15,426 bases of DNA from an uncultured Acidimicrobiales bacterium (GTDB lineage: Bacteria > Actinomycetota > Acidimicrobiia > Acidimicrobiales > UBA10347): contig CALDGN010000030.1 of the NCBI GenBank assembly GCA_937942965.1, positions 1 to 15,426 of the forward strand, given 5' to 3'. The notes below the pieces were generated by a model, which was not told where the DNA came from, did not search any database, and saw only the letters and a program-made list of their open reading frames with translations. The translations under genes were made by a program, and so were the position numbers. This document shows, in pieces, positions 5,547 to 15,046 of the stretch (position 1 is the first letter of the stretch; each line of letters starts with the position of its first letter).

Positions 5547-8195
5547 ATGTATCGGCGATTGCTTTTCTTGCTGCTCGCCCCGACGCTCGCGATCGTGCTG
5601 CTCGTCGGGCTTGCGGCGCGCTCAGAACGAGCGGAAGTTGCCGATGCAAACGCCGTCGCTGACCTCGCGGAGCTTGCCGCACAAGCTGCAGCAGTCGACA
5701 CCGCACTCGGTGCCGAGACGATTGCGGCCGCCGACGTTGCCGAAGGAGCGTTCTCGGCCGTCATGTTCGAACGCACCGACGCTCGTCTCGCCGACCTCCG
5801 TGACCACTCCGCCGAATCGGGCACATCGTCTGGGCACATCGACGCCGCGATCGCACTCGCCGAAGAGACGCTGCGCTATCGCTCCGATGTCGCCGCAGGC
5901 GTCATTTCGCCACTGCAAATCGCTGACCGCTATGCGACGGCCCGCACCGCGCTTCGAGACGCCGTGGCTGCCGAAGCCCTCGTCGCCAGCCCGGAACGAC
6001 GAACGAGTGACGTCACCGCGCTGTTGGCCCTTGTAAATGCGCGATCGGCCCACATCGATGAACGGCTCGGCGTCGCGCTCGCGATTCGCTACGAAACCTG
6101 GGCACCGGGCCAGCACGGGGCGGTCGTCGGCGCCCTCGAGCGCCAACAGGTCTACCTCGAAGAGGTCCGAGCGATCGCCCCCGGGCTCGTGCCGGTCGTT
6201 GACGAATCCCTCACCGCGGTGCGCCAAACGTTGTTGACGAGTTCGGAGCTACCCGACGTTGAGATGGCCGAGTGGACTCGCTTGAGTATCGGCTGGTCGG
6301 CTGCGCTGACCGCTGCAGTCGAGAGCCATGCCGAGCGTGTGTCCGTCGATGCTCGGGCCGCAAGCGACTCAGCCGGGCGAGGCTTCGCGCTCACCCTGAT
6401 CGCCGCGGCACTCGTTGCGGTACTCGCTGTTGGTTCAGCCCTGTATCTCTCGCTGCGACTTGCCCGCCGCATCGAACGCATCAGCGAGGCCGCCCGCCGC
6501 TTGGCCGCCAACCCGAGCCGAACGATTGCACTCAACGATTGCCGCAACGACGATCTTGGCCAGCTCGCTCGAGCGTTCGAAACGATGTCATCGCAAGTGC
6601 GCCACGCTTCGGAGCGCCAACGATTCGAAGCCGCCGCGCTCGAAGCCATCGTGCACCAACGGCCGCTATCGGAGATCCTCGTGACCTGTAGCGAGTTGAT
6701 CGCCCCACGCGGATCGTTCGAGCTCGCCGGCGACGACGCCGTATTCGTCGATACAGGACGTCACGCTCACCTGCTCGACCACCCGGTTGTCGGGCGTGAC
6801 CCCGAGCTGCGCCTCGCCGCAGACCTCGTGCTCATGGCGCAGCGTCGCAACCGAGATCAGGCCGACCTCGAGCGACGGGCAAACTATGACTCACTGACCG
6901 GGCTCCCGAACCGGGCCCACGCAATTCGGGTTCTCGAACGGGCCTGCCTCCGCGCAGACAAGCAGCGGCCAGGCATTTTGTTCATGGACCTCGATGGATT
7001 CAAGTCGGTCAACGACGAGCACGGACACGACCGCGGCGACAGCCTGCTGCGCTCTGTCGCCGATCAGTTACTCGCAAACGTGCCCGCCCCGGGCGTCGTC
7101 GGCCGTCTCGGTGGCGACGAGTTCATCGTCGTTTACCCCGCAATCGCTTCTGCGGCCGAGCTCGACCAGCGCGCTCGTCAGCTTCGCGGAGCAGTCGCCG
7201 CGGTCGCTGTCCCCCGCGGATCGACCATCGATGTCAGTGTCGGCGCAGCCCTCCAACGCGAGGGTCAGGACCACCATCAGCTGCTCAGCGAAGCGGATGC
7301 GGCGATGTATGCGGCCAAGGGCACCCCGACGAGGATCGTGATCTCGTCGGAAGCGCTGCGGCTGCAGCAACGGGCGACCCAAGACCGCGAACGCCATCTC
7401 ATGCACACCTTGATCGATGGCGCAATCGATGCCCACTTCCAGCCGGTCTGGGGCACTCGACGCACCAACATCGTGGCGCTCGAAGCTCTTGCTCGACCTG
7501 TGGACGGCTTTGGCCCCGGCGGTCCTGAGCGCTTCTTTGCCGATGCCGAACGCCTCGGCCTCGCACATGCATTTGATCAACGCATGCTCCGACATGTTCT
7601 CGAGCAGGTCGCCCGATGGCAGGTCCAAGGCATCGCAACGGTGCCAGTCGCCGTCAATCTTTCGGCCCAGAGCCTGTCCCGAGCGACGTTGGTCGACGAC
7701 ATCGAGCAGCTGCTCGCAATCACAGGAACCGCGCCACACGATCTGATCCTCGAAGTCACCGAAGACGCAATCATTCCCGATCTCGAAGCGACGGCAGCAC
7801 GTCTCGGTCGACTTCGAGAACTCGGCGTCGGGATCGCAATCGACGACTTCGGCACGGGCTACTCGTCGCTGGCCTACCTCGCCAGGCTCCCATTCGACAT
7901 CCTGAAGATCGACCGACAGCTCGTGGCGAACATCGACACGGATCACACGAACCGTTCGATCGTCGAGACGGTCATCCGACTCGCCGATGTTCTCGACGTG
8001 ACCGTGATTGCCGAAGGTGTCGAGCGTGAGGCCGAACGCACCGAACTCGAGCGCATCGGTTGCACCATGATTCAGGGCTTCTTGTTGGCCCGGCCGGAAC
8101 CAGTCGAAGGCGTCGCAGCGCGTCTCGTCGCAGCCGCGATGGCCAGCACGACGTCGGGCGCACCCATCGAGCAATCCGAGATGGCGGTCACATGA
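5547..8195 (+). CDS. Membrane GGDEF-EAL protein (diguanylate cyclase/phosphodiesterase) with extracytoplasmic sensor region and HAMP
   Basis: An 882-residue protein of cyclic-di-GMP turnover. Order of parts: membrane helix about 5-23; an Ala-rich, mostly helical extracytoplasmic region about 25-278, of the general NIT/four-helix sensor type but not assigned; second membrane helix about 279-302; HAMP-like linker about 303-356; GGDEF domain about 440-605; EAL domain about 612-865. GGDEF is intact at 522-526 (RLGGDEF). The inhibitory RxxD site expected just upstream is replaced (PAPG at 513-516). EAL residues look intact: EALAR 646-650, NLSAQSL 704-710, EVTED 736-740, DDFGTGYSS 766-774, KIDR 787-790, AEGVE 822-826 and QGF 843-845. 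By motif both activities are possible; the usual outcome for such hybrids is that one dominates or GGDEF binds GTP as a regulator. The stop TGA overlaps the ATG of the next gene. It is oriented opposite to the genes on both sides. Confidence 0.93.
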   Translation: MYRRLLFLLLAPTLAIVLLVGLAARSERAEVADANAVADLAELAAQAAAVDTALGAETIAAADVAEGAFSAVMFERTDARLADLRDHSAESGTSSGHIDAAIALAEETLRYRSDVAAGVISPLQIADRYATARTALRDAVAAEALVASPERRTSDVTALLALVNARSAHIDERLGVALAIRYETWAPGQHGAVVGALERQQVYLEEVRAIAPGLVPVVDESLTAVRQTLLTSSELPDVEMAEWTRLSIGWSAALTAAVESHAERVSVDARAASDSAGRGFALTLIAAALVAVLAVGSALYLSLRLARRIERISEAARRLAANPSRTIALNDCRNDDLGQLARAFETMSSQVRHASERQRFEAAALEAIVHQRPLSEILVTCSELIAPRGSFELAGDDAVFVDTGRHAHLLDHPVVGRDPELRLAADLVLMAQRRNRDQADLERRANYDSLTGLPNRAHAIRVLERACLRADKQRPGILFMDLDGFKSVNDEHGHDRGDSLLRSVADQLLANVPAPGVVGRLGGDEFIVVYPAIASAAELDQRARQLRGAVAAVAVPRGSTIDVSVGAALQREGQDHHQLLSEADAAMYAAKGTPTRIVISSEALRLQQRATQDRERHLMHTLIDGAIDAHFQPVWGTRRTNIVALEALARPVDGFGPGGPERFFADAERLGLAHAFDQRMLRHVLEQVARWQVQGIATVPVAVNLSAQSLSRATLVDDIEQLLAITGTAPHDLILEVTEDAIIPDLEATAARLGRLRELGVGIAIDDFGTGYSSLAYLARLPFDILKIDRQLVANIDTDHTNRSIVETVIRLADVLDVTVIAEGVEREAERTELERIGCTMIQGFLLARPEPVEGVAARLVAAAMASTTSGAPIEQSEMAVT

Positions 8196-8680
8196 TCCCG
8201 CACATGATGCGTGCTCGCCCCGGCCATGCACTGCGAGCTGTGGGGGTCGCCATTGCGCTGCTTCTGACCAGCGCATGCGCGTCAGCGAACACCCCGCCCG
8301 AGACGGCCGTTCCGCCGCTCACGATCGACCGAACCGCACTCGACGCTCGCGCCGGCGGCACGCCAGTGCTGCAGCTCATCGCACCCGAGCAAGGTGCTCA
8401 GGTCACGTCACCGGTCGAGATCACGATCGCCGTTGACAACTACTCGCTCGCGGCCAAAGGCGTCTCCAAGGACGGCGAGGGCCACTTCCATGTCGTCGCC
8501 GACACGTGCGTGCGACCAGGCGAAGTCATTGGCGACGACCACACCCACGTCGGCTCTGGCGCCGCGTCGGTCTCGATCGAGCTCGAAGCAGGGATGCACG
8601 ACCTGTGTCTGCAGCTAGGCGACGGGTTTCACACCGCGCTCGCCATCACCGAAATGTTGTCGATCGAGGTCGTCGACTAG
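8192..8680 (+). CDS. DUF4399-like lipoprotein
   Basis: A 162-residue predicted lipoprotein. The N-terminus has basic residues, a hydrophobic stretch (AVGVAIALLLTS) and a lipobox ending LTSAC, so Cys would be lipidated and the protein anchored outside the cytoplasmic membrane. The mature part has PVEITIAVDNYSL, then GEGHFHVVAD, GDDHTHVGSG and LCLQLGDGFHTAL, the His-rich pattern I associate with DUF4399 domains. These are beta-sandwich-like proteins of unknown function, and the clustered His residues could bind metal (inference). The ATG at 8192 overlaps the stop of the GGDEF-EAL gene as ATGA, so translation is probably coupled; ATG at 8204 or 8207 are alternative starts giving a shorter signal peptide. 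The pairing suggests the lipoprotein is a ligand-binding or accessory partner of the receptor, which is inference from context only. Confidence 0.8.
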   Translation: MIPHMMRARPGHALRAVGVAIALLLTSACASANTPPETAVPPLTIDRTALDARAGGTPVLQLIAPEQGAQVTSPVEITIAVDNYSLAAKGVSKDGEGHFHVVADTCVRPGEVIGDDHTHVGSGAASVSIELEAGMHDLCLQLGDGFHTALAITEMLSIEVVD

Positions 8681-8697
8681 AAGTCCGCCTTTGCTCG

Positions 8698-8731
8698 CAA
8701 GCTCGCAAACGCTTGGTTCAACCCTCCAAGC
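8698..8731. terminator. Inverted repeats between convergent genes, possible bidirectional terminator
   Basis: The 77-bp gap between the lipoprotein gene (+) and prfB (-) holds a perfect 6-bp inverted repeat, GCTTGG (8711-8716) and CCAAGC (8726-8731), with a 9-base loop. It overlaps a competing CAAGC/GCTTG pair (8698-8702 and 8711-8715). There is no T-run. The convergent position makes termination the likely role. Confidence 0.4.
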
Positions 8732-8757
8732 ATGCGGTCCTGGCGAAGCTCAGCACC

Positions 8758-9870
8758 CTACGAGTCGGCGTTCCCCGCGCGCTGCCACTGGAGGTAGGCC
8801 TCCATGAACGGCTGCACGCCACCGCCGAGAACGCCACCGACGTCGCCAGTCTCGTGCTCGGAGCGCAAGTCCTTGACCATCTCGTAGGGCTGCAGCACGT
8901 AGCTGCGGATCTGGCTGCCGAAGCCGACGTTTTGGGCCTCGCCGGCGATTTCGGCGATCTCGGCTTCGCGCTTCTTGCGTTCGAGATCGAGCAGCTTGGC
9001 CTTGAGCATCTGCATCGCTCGATCCTTGTTCTGGTGCTGGCTGCGCTCGTTCTGGCACGAGGTGACCGTGCCAGTCGGAAGGTGCGTGATGCGTACGGCC
9101 GAATCGGTCACGTTGACGTGCTGACCGCCTGCACCTGACGATCGGAACGTGTCGATGCGCAGGTCGCCTTCGTCGACTTCGATGATGTCGCTGACCTCGT
9201 CGAAGAGCGGCACGACGCTGATCGAGGCGAACGCGGTCTGGCGCTTGCCTTCTTTGTTGAACGGGGAGATCCGCACGAGTCGGTGGACACCGTTCTCGCT
9301 GCGCATCCAGCCGTAGGCGTAGCGACCGCTGAAGGTGACCTCGGCCGACGTAAGACCAGCTTCAGAACCCTCGTGGGCTGACTCGACGGTGACGGAGAAG
9401 CCGCGGGCCTCGGCCCATTTCAGGTACATCTTGAGCAGCATCTCGGCCCAGTCCTGGGCATCGGTACCGCCCTCGCCGGACTGCAGCGTAAGCACGACAT
9501 CGCGTTCGTCGTACTCGCCGCTCAGCAGCGACCGCAGCTCGAGGCTGTCGAAGTCCGTACCGACTGTCGCGACGATGTCTTGGATCTCGGCTTCGACCGA
9601 GTCGTCGCCCATTTCGGCGCCAAGCTCGGCCAGCGTCTCGGCCTCGTCGATCTTCTCGGCGAGCCGGTCGTACATGCTCAGGTCGTCAGTGACGGCCGAC
9701 AGCTCTCCGGTGACCTTGCGGGCTTCTTCTTGGTTGTCCCAGAGGTCCGGGCGAGCGGCCGCGTCTTCGAGTTCGGGCTTGCGCTCACGAAGATCTTCGA
9801 TTTGCAGATAGGTCTCTGCATCGTTGAGGCGCTTGCGAAGTGAAGCGATGTCGCTGGAAAAGTCCTGCAT
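8758..9870 (-). CDS. prfB: Peptide chain release factor 2 (RF2)
   Basis: A 370-residue class I release factor that reads UAA and UGA stop codons and triggers peptide release. The RF2-type recognition tripeptide SPF is at 202-204 (ISPFNKEGKRQTAF), which separates it from RF1 (PxT), and the catalytic GGQ is at 248-250 (SSGAGGQHVN). The N-terminal helical domain runs to about residue 115. Many bacteria carry an in-frame UGA near codon 25 that needs a +1 frameshift; here the frame is continuous from MQDFSSD, so that autoregulation is absent. The start at 9870 lies 30 bases after the secA stop, in the same direction; no good Shine-Dalgarno sequence is seen in that gap. Downstream it ends opposite the lipoprotein gene. 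Confidence 0.96.
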   Translation of the reverse strand: MQDFSSDIASLRKRLNDAETYLQIEDLRERKPELEDAAARPDLWDNQEEARKVTGELSAVTDDLSMYDRLAEKIDEAETLAELGAEMGDDSVEAEIQDIVATVGTDFDSLELRSLLSGEYDERDVVLTLQSGEGGTDAQDWAEMLLKMYLKWAEARGFSVTVESAHEGSEAGLTSAEVTFSGRYAYGWMRSENGVHRLVRISPFNKEGKRQTAFASISVVPLFDEVSDIIEVDEGDLRIDTFRSSGAGGQHVNVTDSAVRITHLPTGTVTSCQNERSQHQNKDRAMQMLKAKLLDLERKKREAEIAEIAGEAQNVGFGSQIRSYVLQPYEMVKDLRSEHETGDVGGVLGGGVQPFMEAYLQWQRAGNADS

Positions 9871-9900
9871 GAGCCGCGTGAGTAGAGGGATCGGGAGTGT

Positions 9901-12660
<2,760 letters not shown>

Positions 12661-12670
12661 GTGACCGCCG

Positions 12671-12676
12671 AGTCTA
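12671..12676 (-). promoter_or_regulatory. Possible -10 box close to the secA start
   Basis: On the minus strand TAGACT ends 10 bases before the secA ATG. A start of transcription 6-10 bases downstream of it would give a leader of zero to four bases, which fits the absence of a Shine-Dalgarno sequence. No clear -35 box is present 16-18 bases upstream. Confidence 0.35.
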
Positions 12677-12713
12677 CCGGTCTGGGGTGTTTGCCCTGGT
12701 TCACCGGCCAGGG

Positions 12714-12748
12714 GTCACGGAGGCGTTCCGACGGCCGCTCTCCGTGAC
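12714..12748 (-). terminator. Perfect 9-bp inverted repeat between the regulator-like gene and secA
   Basis: GTCACGGAG (12714-12722) and CTCCGTGAC (12740-12748) form a perfect 9-bp stem around a 17-base GC-rich loop. It follows the stop of the regulator-like gene and precedes the secA -10 candidate. There is no U-tract. A terminator for the upstream transcript or an operator/attenuator for secA are both possible. Confidence 0.45.
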
Positions 12749-12776
12749 GAGAGGTGAGGCGGTGATGGGGCGTCTA

Positions 12777-12839
12777 TCGCAGGGAGCAGAGCGACGACCG
12801 CAGAGAGCGGAGCGACTACCGCAGAGAGCGGAGCGTGCG
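12777..12839. repeat. Three tandem copies of a 21-bp unit at the 3' end of the regulator-like gene
   Basis: Copies lie at 12777-12797, 12798-12818 and 12819-12839. The second and third are nearly identical (CCGCAGAGAGCGGAGCG shared, differing in the last four bases); the first has three or more changes in the same stretch. Each complete copy holds a small CCGC-n5-GCGG hairpin. The 21-bp length keeps the reading frame: on the minus strand the third copy encodes the last residues of the regulator-like protein, the TAG stop at 12816-12818 sits at the end of the second copy, and the remaining copies would encode further SLRSLR-like residues. Confidence 0.85.
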
Positions 12840-13454
12840 GACGATCTCTTCGAGCATCGCCTGGAGCGAAGCGACCTCGGTTCGAAAGAAGCGAGCCAGT
12901 TCGAGCAGCGATCGACCCGACGAGACCTGGTGAAGGACCTCGACGTGGTGCTTGTTGAGCCCGAACTGATCGGGTTCGCGATCGATGATCGCCGCCAGAC
13001 TCCGGGCCGCACGACGGTCGACGAGCAACTCACCGCCGGCCAACGTCCGCACCGCGTCGCGCCCGTGGCGCAAGGCCGCCGTCTTCGTGATCGAACCGTG
13101 CGCTCCCGCCACCAACGCCGCAGCGGCGTCGTCGTTCGGTCCGGCCAGCGCGAGCACCTTCACCGCCGGCATGGCGGCGACGAGTCGCTCGATGCCGTCG
13201 AGCGAGCGAGCGGCCCGCACCGGCGCTGGCACGTCGTCGTGGGGTGCCGACAGGTCGACCGCCAGCACGTGAGGCGTCACCGACGAGAGGATCGAGCCCA
13301 GCTCGTTCGGGACAGACGACTCAGCCACGACCGCGATGTCACCTTCACCCTCGAGGTGCACCAGCAAGCGGCGACGGAAGATTCCGTGCCCCTCGCTGAC
13401 TGCGACCGCGATGGTGGGAGCCATCACGCTCGAGTTTGTGGCGGCGACTGACAT
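12816..13454 (-). CDS. Degenerate NarL/LuxR-type response regulator-like protein
   Basis: A 212-residue protein that aligns by eye with NarL-family regulators. The receiver-like part spans about 13-157: IAVAVSEGHGIFRRRLLVHL, then VLAVDLSAP with Asp67 at the phosphorylation position, AVKVLALAGPNDDAAAALVAGAHGSITK with Lys124 at the conserved Lys, and GGELLVDRRAARSLA. The acidic pair that binds Mg2+ is replaced by Ser-Glu (20-21), the conserved Thr/Ser is replaced by Ala or Gly (about 104-105), and an insert of about 12 residues follows Asp67. The C-terminal part (about 164-210) matches the LuxR helix-turn-helix in spacing (LNKHHVEVLHQVSSGRSLLELARFF) but lacks most signature residues. It may be a phosphorylation-independent regulator or protein-binding relic; no sensor kinase is nearby. 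ATG at 13424 (MAPTIAVAV) is an alternative start. It lies between hpf and secA on their strand. Confidence 0.7.
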   Translation of the reverse strand: MSVAATNSSVMAPTIAVAVSEGHGIFRRRLLVHLEGEGDIAVVAESSVPNELGSILSSVTPHVLAVDLSAPHDDVPAPVRAARSLDGIERLVAAMPAVKVLALAGPNDDAAAALVAGAHGSITKTAALRHGRDAVRTLAGGELLVDRRAARSLAAIIDREPDQFGLNKHHVEVLHQVSSGRSLLELARFFRTEVASLQAMLEEIVRTLRSLR

Positions 13455-13456
13455 GT

Positions 13457-13506
13457 CTGACCTGTCGGCCGAATCGACCGATTTCTGAAGGCTGACGTCA
13501 GGTCAG
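13457..13506 (-). promoter_or_regulatory. Nested palindromes just upstream of the regulator-like gene
   Basis: CTGACCTG (13457-13464) and CAGGTCAG (13499-13506) are a perfect 8-bp inverted repeat. Between or overlapping them are AATCG-AC-CGATT (13472-13483) and the uninterrupted palindrome CTGACGTCAG (13492-13501). In the minus-strand RNA the 3' arm CAGGUCAG ends two bases before the AUG at 13454, so folding could cover the start. As DNA, the palindromes could be operators. Confidence 0.4.
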
Positions 13507-13514
13507 TTTGGTGT

Positions 13515-13556
13515 CGATCGAGTCGAGATCGAGTCGAGATCGCGTCGAGATCGAGT
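13515..13556. repeat. 11-bp tandem repeat array, unit CGAGATCGAGT
   Basis: A 9-base partial copy (13515-13523) is followed by three units at 13524-13534, 13535-13545 (one change) and 13546-13556. The period is close to one helical turn. The first copy also forms an 11-bp inverted repeat, CGATCGAGTCG (13515-13525), with CGACTCGATCG (13580-13590) right after the hpf stop codon, so the array could fold into a stem ending the hpf transcript. Confidence 0.8.
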
Positions 13557-13593
13557 CGATGACTCCTGCTCGATGACCCCGACTCGATCGCCC

Positions 13594-14151
13594 TTACTCG
13601 ATGTCGATGAGTCCGACGTCGCCGTCGTCCCGGCGGTAGACCACGGCCGGTTCGTTCGTCTCGGAGTTGGTGAAGACGTAGAAGTCGTGGTTCAGCAGGT
13701 CCATCTGCAACGCCGCGTGTTCGGCGTCCATGGCAGCGATGTCGAATCGCTTGCTCTTCACGATGCGGTAGACGGGATCTGGATCGTCGTCGCCGAGCAA
13801 GGACTCGGGCACGAGGTCGGGTGCGATCTCGGGGCGTTCGCGCTTGCGGTTGCGGTTCTTGACCTTGGTCTTGAGCTTGCGGAGCTGACGCTCGAGCTTG
13901 TCGACGACCAGGTCGACGGCGGTGAACCCGTCGGGGGCGGACACCTTGGCCCGGATGTGGTGTCCGTGGCCCTCCATGGTGACTTCGCAGAACTCTTTGT
14001 TGCCGATCCTGGGATTCTTCTCTTCCCAGAAGTGCACCTCGGCGTGGTCCATGCCACTCAGGTAGCGGTCAAGCCGTCCGATTTTCTCGACTGCCTGGGT
14101 GCGGAGCGACTCCGACACCGTGGTGTGACGTCCGCTGACCGATACCTCCAT
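13594..14151 (-). CDS. hpf: Long-form ribosome hibernation promoting factor (HPF)
   Basis: A 185-residue protein that stabilises inactive 100S ribosome dimers in stationary phase or stress. Residues about 1-100 form the S30AE/YfiA domain that sits in the mRNA/tRNA channel (MEVSVSGRHTTVSESLR, then FTAVDLVVDKLERQLRKLKTKVKNR), followed by a basic and then acidic linker (about 96-126). A C-terminal dimerisation domain (about 127-185) carries FDIAAMDAEHAALQMDLLNHDFYVF and YRRDDGDVGLID, which marks the long form rather than the short gamma-proteobacterial one. I chose ATG at 14151, which has AGAGAGG seven bases upstream; the open frame to 14322 adds an unrelated Arg-rich tail. Placement upstream of secA is a common actinobacterial arrangement. 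Confidence 0.95.
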   Translation of the reverse strand: MEVSVSGRHTTVSESLRTQAVEKIGRLDRYLSGMDHAEVHFWEEKNPRIGNKEFCEVTMEGHGHHIRAKVSAPDGFTAVDLVVDKLERQLRKLKTKVKNRNRKRERPEIAPDLVPESLLGDDDPDPVYRIVKSKRFDIAAMDAEHAALQMDLLNHDFYVFTNSETNEPAVVYRRDDGDVGLIDIE

Positions 14152-14206
14152 GGAGGACCTCTCTTCTGTTGTCGTGTGCCACCTCGGTGCGAGGGGCTCG
14201 TGGTTC

Positions 14207-14212
14207 ATCGTA
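14207..14212 (-). promoter_or_regulatory. Possible -10 element for hpf
   Basis: TACGAT on the minus strand fits the TAnnnT core and would give an hpf leader of about 50 bases. No clear -35 box is seen. Assigned on position and one motif only. Confidence 0.25.
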
Positions 14213-14248
14213 GATCCACTCCATCGACCGATGCTGGCGATCCATGAA

Positions 14249-14270
14249 GGTTGGGACTTTGGTCCCGACC
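14249..14270 (-). terminator. Hairpin between comF and hpf, possible terminator
   Basis: Arms 14249-14257 (GGTTGGGAC) and 14262-14270 (GTCCCGACC) pair over nine bases with one mismatch around a 4-base loop. It lies 62 bases after the comF stop and upstream of the hpf promoter candidate. On the minus strand it is followed by TTCAT rather than a real U-tract, so termination would be partial at best. Confidence 0.4.
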
Positions 14271-14331
14271 CCAGCGACGAGGCTCGGTGTCGCCCTCCGT
14301 GCTGCGTTCGGTGTTCCCTCACTCTGATGGC

Positions 14332-14991
14332 TCAGTCTCGACGGACCACAGCGAAGGTCGCTGCATCAACAGAGAGTGCGCCGGCATCTCGAACGACCGC
14401 GGCCGCACGACGCAGCGACGAGCCGGTGGTCATCACGTCGTCGACCAGCACGACGCGTGGCGGGGATGGTCGAGCGGTGCCGATGTCGGGGCCGACGAGC
14501 CTGGCGGAACGATTCCCGCCGCGCTGCGCCAGACCACGCCGCCGGAGCAAGCGAACCAGCGGCGTCTCGAGCCGGGTGGCGACGATCGAAGCCAGGACGC
14601 GACCCTGGTCGAAGCCTCTCGTTCGCCGTTGCCCCGGACTCGCCGGTACCCAGGTGACCGCATCGACCGAATCGCCGAGTCCGGCCACCCACGCCGCGTC
14701 GGCCATCCGTCCGCCGATCTGTCGTAGGACGTCGCGCCGACCTGCGTTCTTCGCCGCGACGATCAGGCGCCCGACGAGCTCGTCGTAGTCGGCCACCGCG
14801 GTGACCGAATCGAGCCCGACGAGTTCGACCGAGGCCGCGGGTTGAAGGGCTTCCCAGCACGAACGGCACACCGTGCGCGCCGCTCGCCCGCACCCGGGAC
14901 ATCGTCGTTCGAAGAACACGCCATCGACGCTACGGACCCCCCGGATCGCCGAGCGCGCCCCGGGCGCGCAATGGGAGCACGTTGAACGCAC
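14332..14991 (-). CDS. comF: ComF family phosphoribosyltransferase-like protein
   Basis: A protein of up to 219 residues. It has a zinc-ribbon-like start (Cys31-x2-Cys34, Cys42-x2-Cys45), the ComF signature RRTRGFDQ at 122-129, and the phosphoribosyl-pyrophosphate loop VLVDDVMTTGSS at 181-192. In competent bacteria ComF helps single-stranded DNA uptake or integration; in many others the family has no proven job, and no other competence gene is seen here. The start is uncertain: the frame opens with GTG at 14991, adding an N-terminal Cys5-x2-Cys8 pair not usual in the family, while GTG at 14919 would begin just before the zinc ribbon. It is divergent from the small secreted-protein gene and lies 180 bp upstream of hpf in the same direction. 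Confidence 0.88.
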   Translation of the reverse strand: MRSTCSHCAPGARSAIRGVRSVDGVFFERRCPGCGRAARTVCRSCWEALQPAASVELVGLDSVTAVADYDELVGRLIVAAKNAGRRDVLRQIGGRMADAAWVAGLGDSVDAVTWVPASPGQRRTRGFDQGRVLASIVATRLETPLVRLLRRRGLAQRGGNRSARLVGPDIGTARPSPPRVVLVDDVMTTGSSLRRAAAVVRDAGALSVDAATFAVVRRD

Positions 14992-15046
14992 ACAGCAGGC
15001 GCATCCATCTCAGCCACCAGCACACGTTCCACCGGCCGTGCGCCTC

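Noticed and set aside
7068..8276. A 402-codon minus-strand frame opposite the EAL domain.
   Set aside because: Its composition is that of a reverse reading of GC-rich coding DNA, and the plus strand carries intact GGDEF and EAL motifs over the same bases.
12777..12839. The 21-bp repeats as the start of a CRISPR array.
   Set aside because: The copies are directly adjacent with no unique spacers, lie over a stop codon and keep the reading frame.
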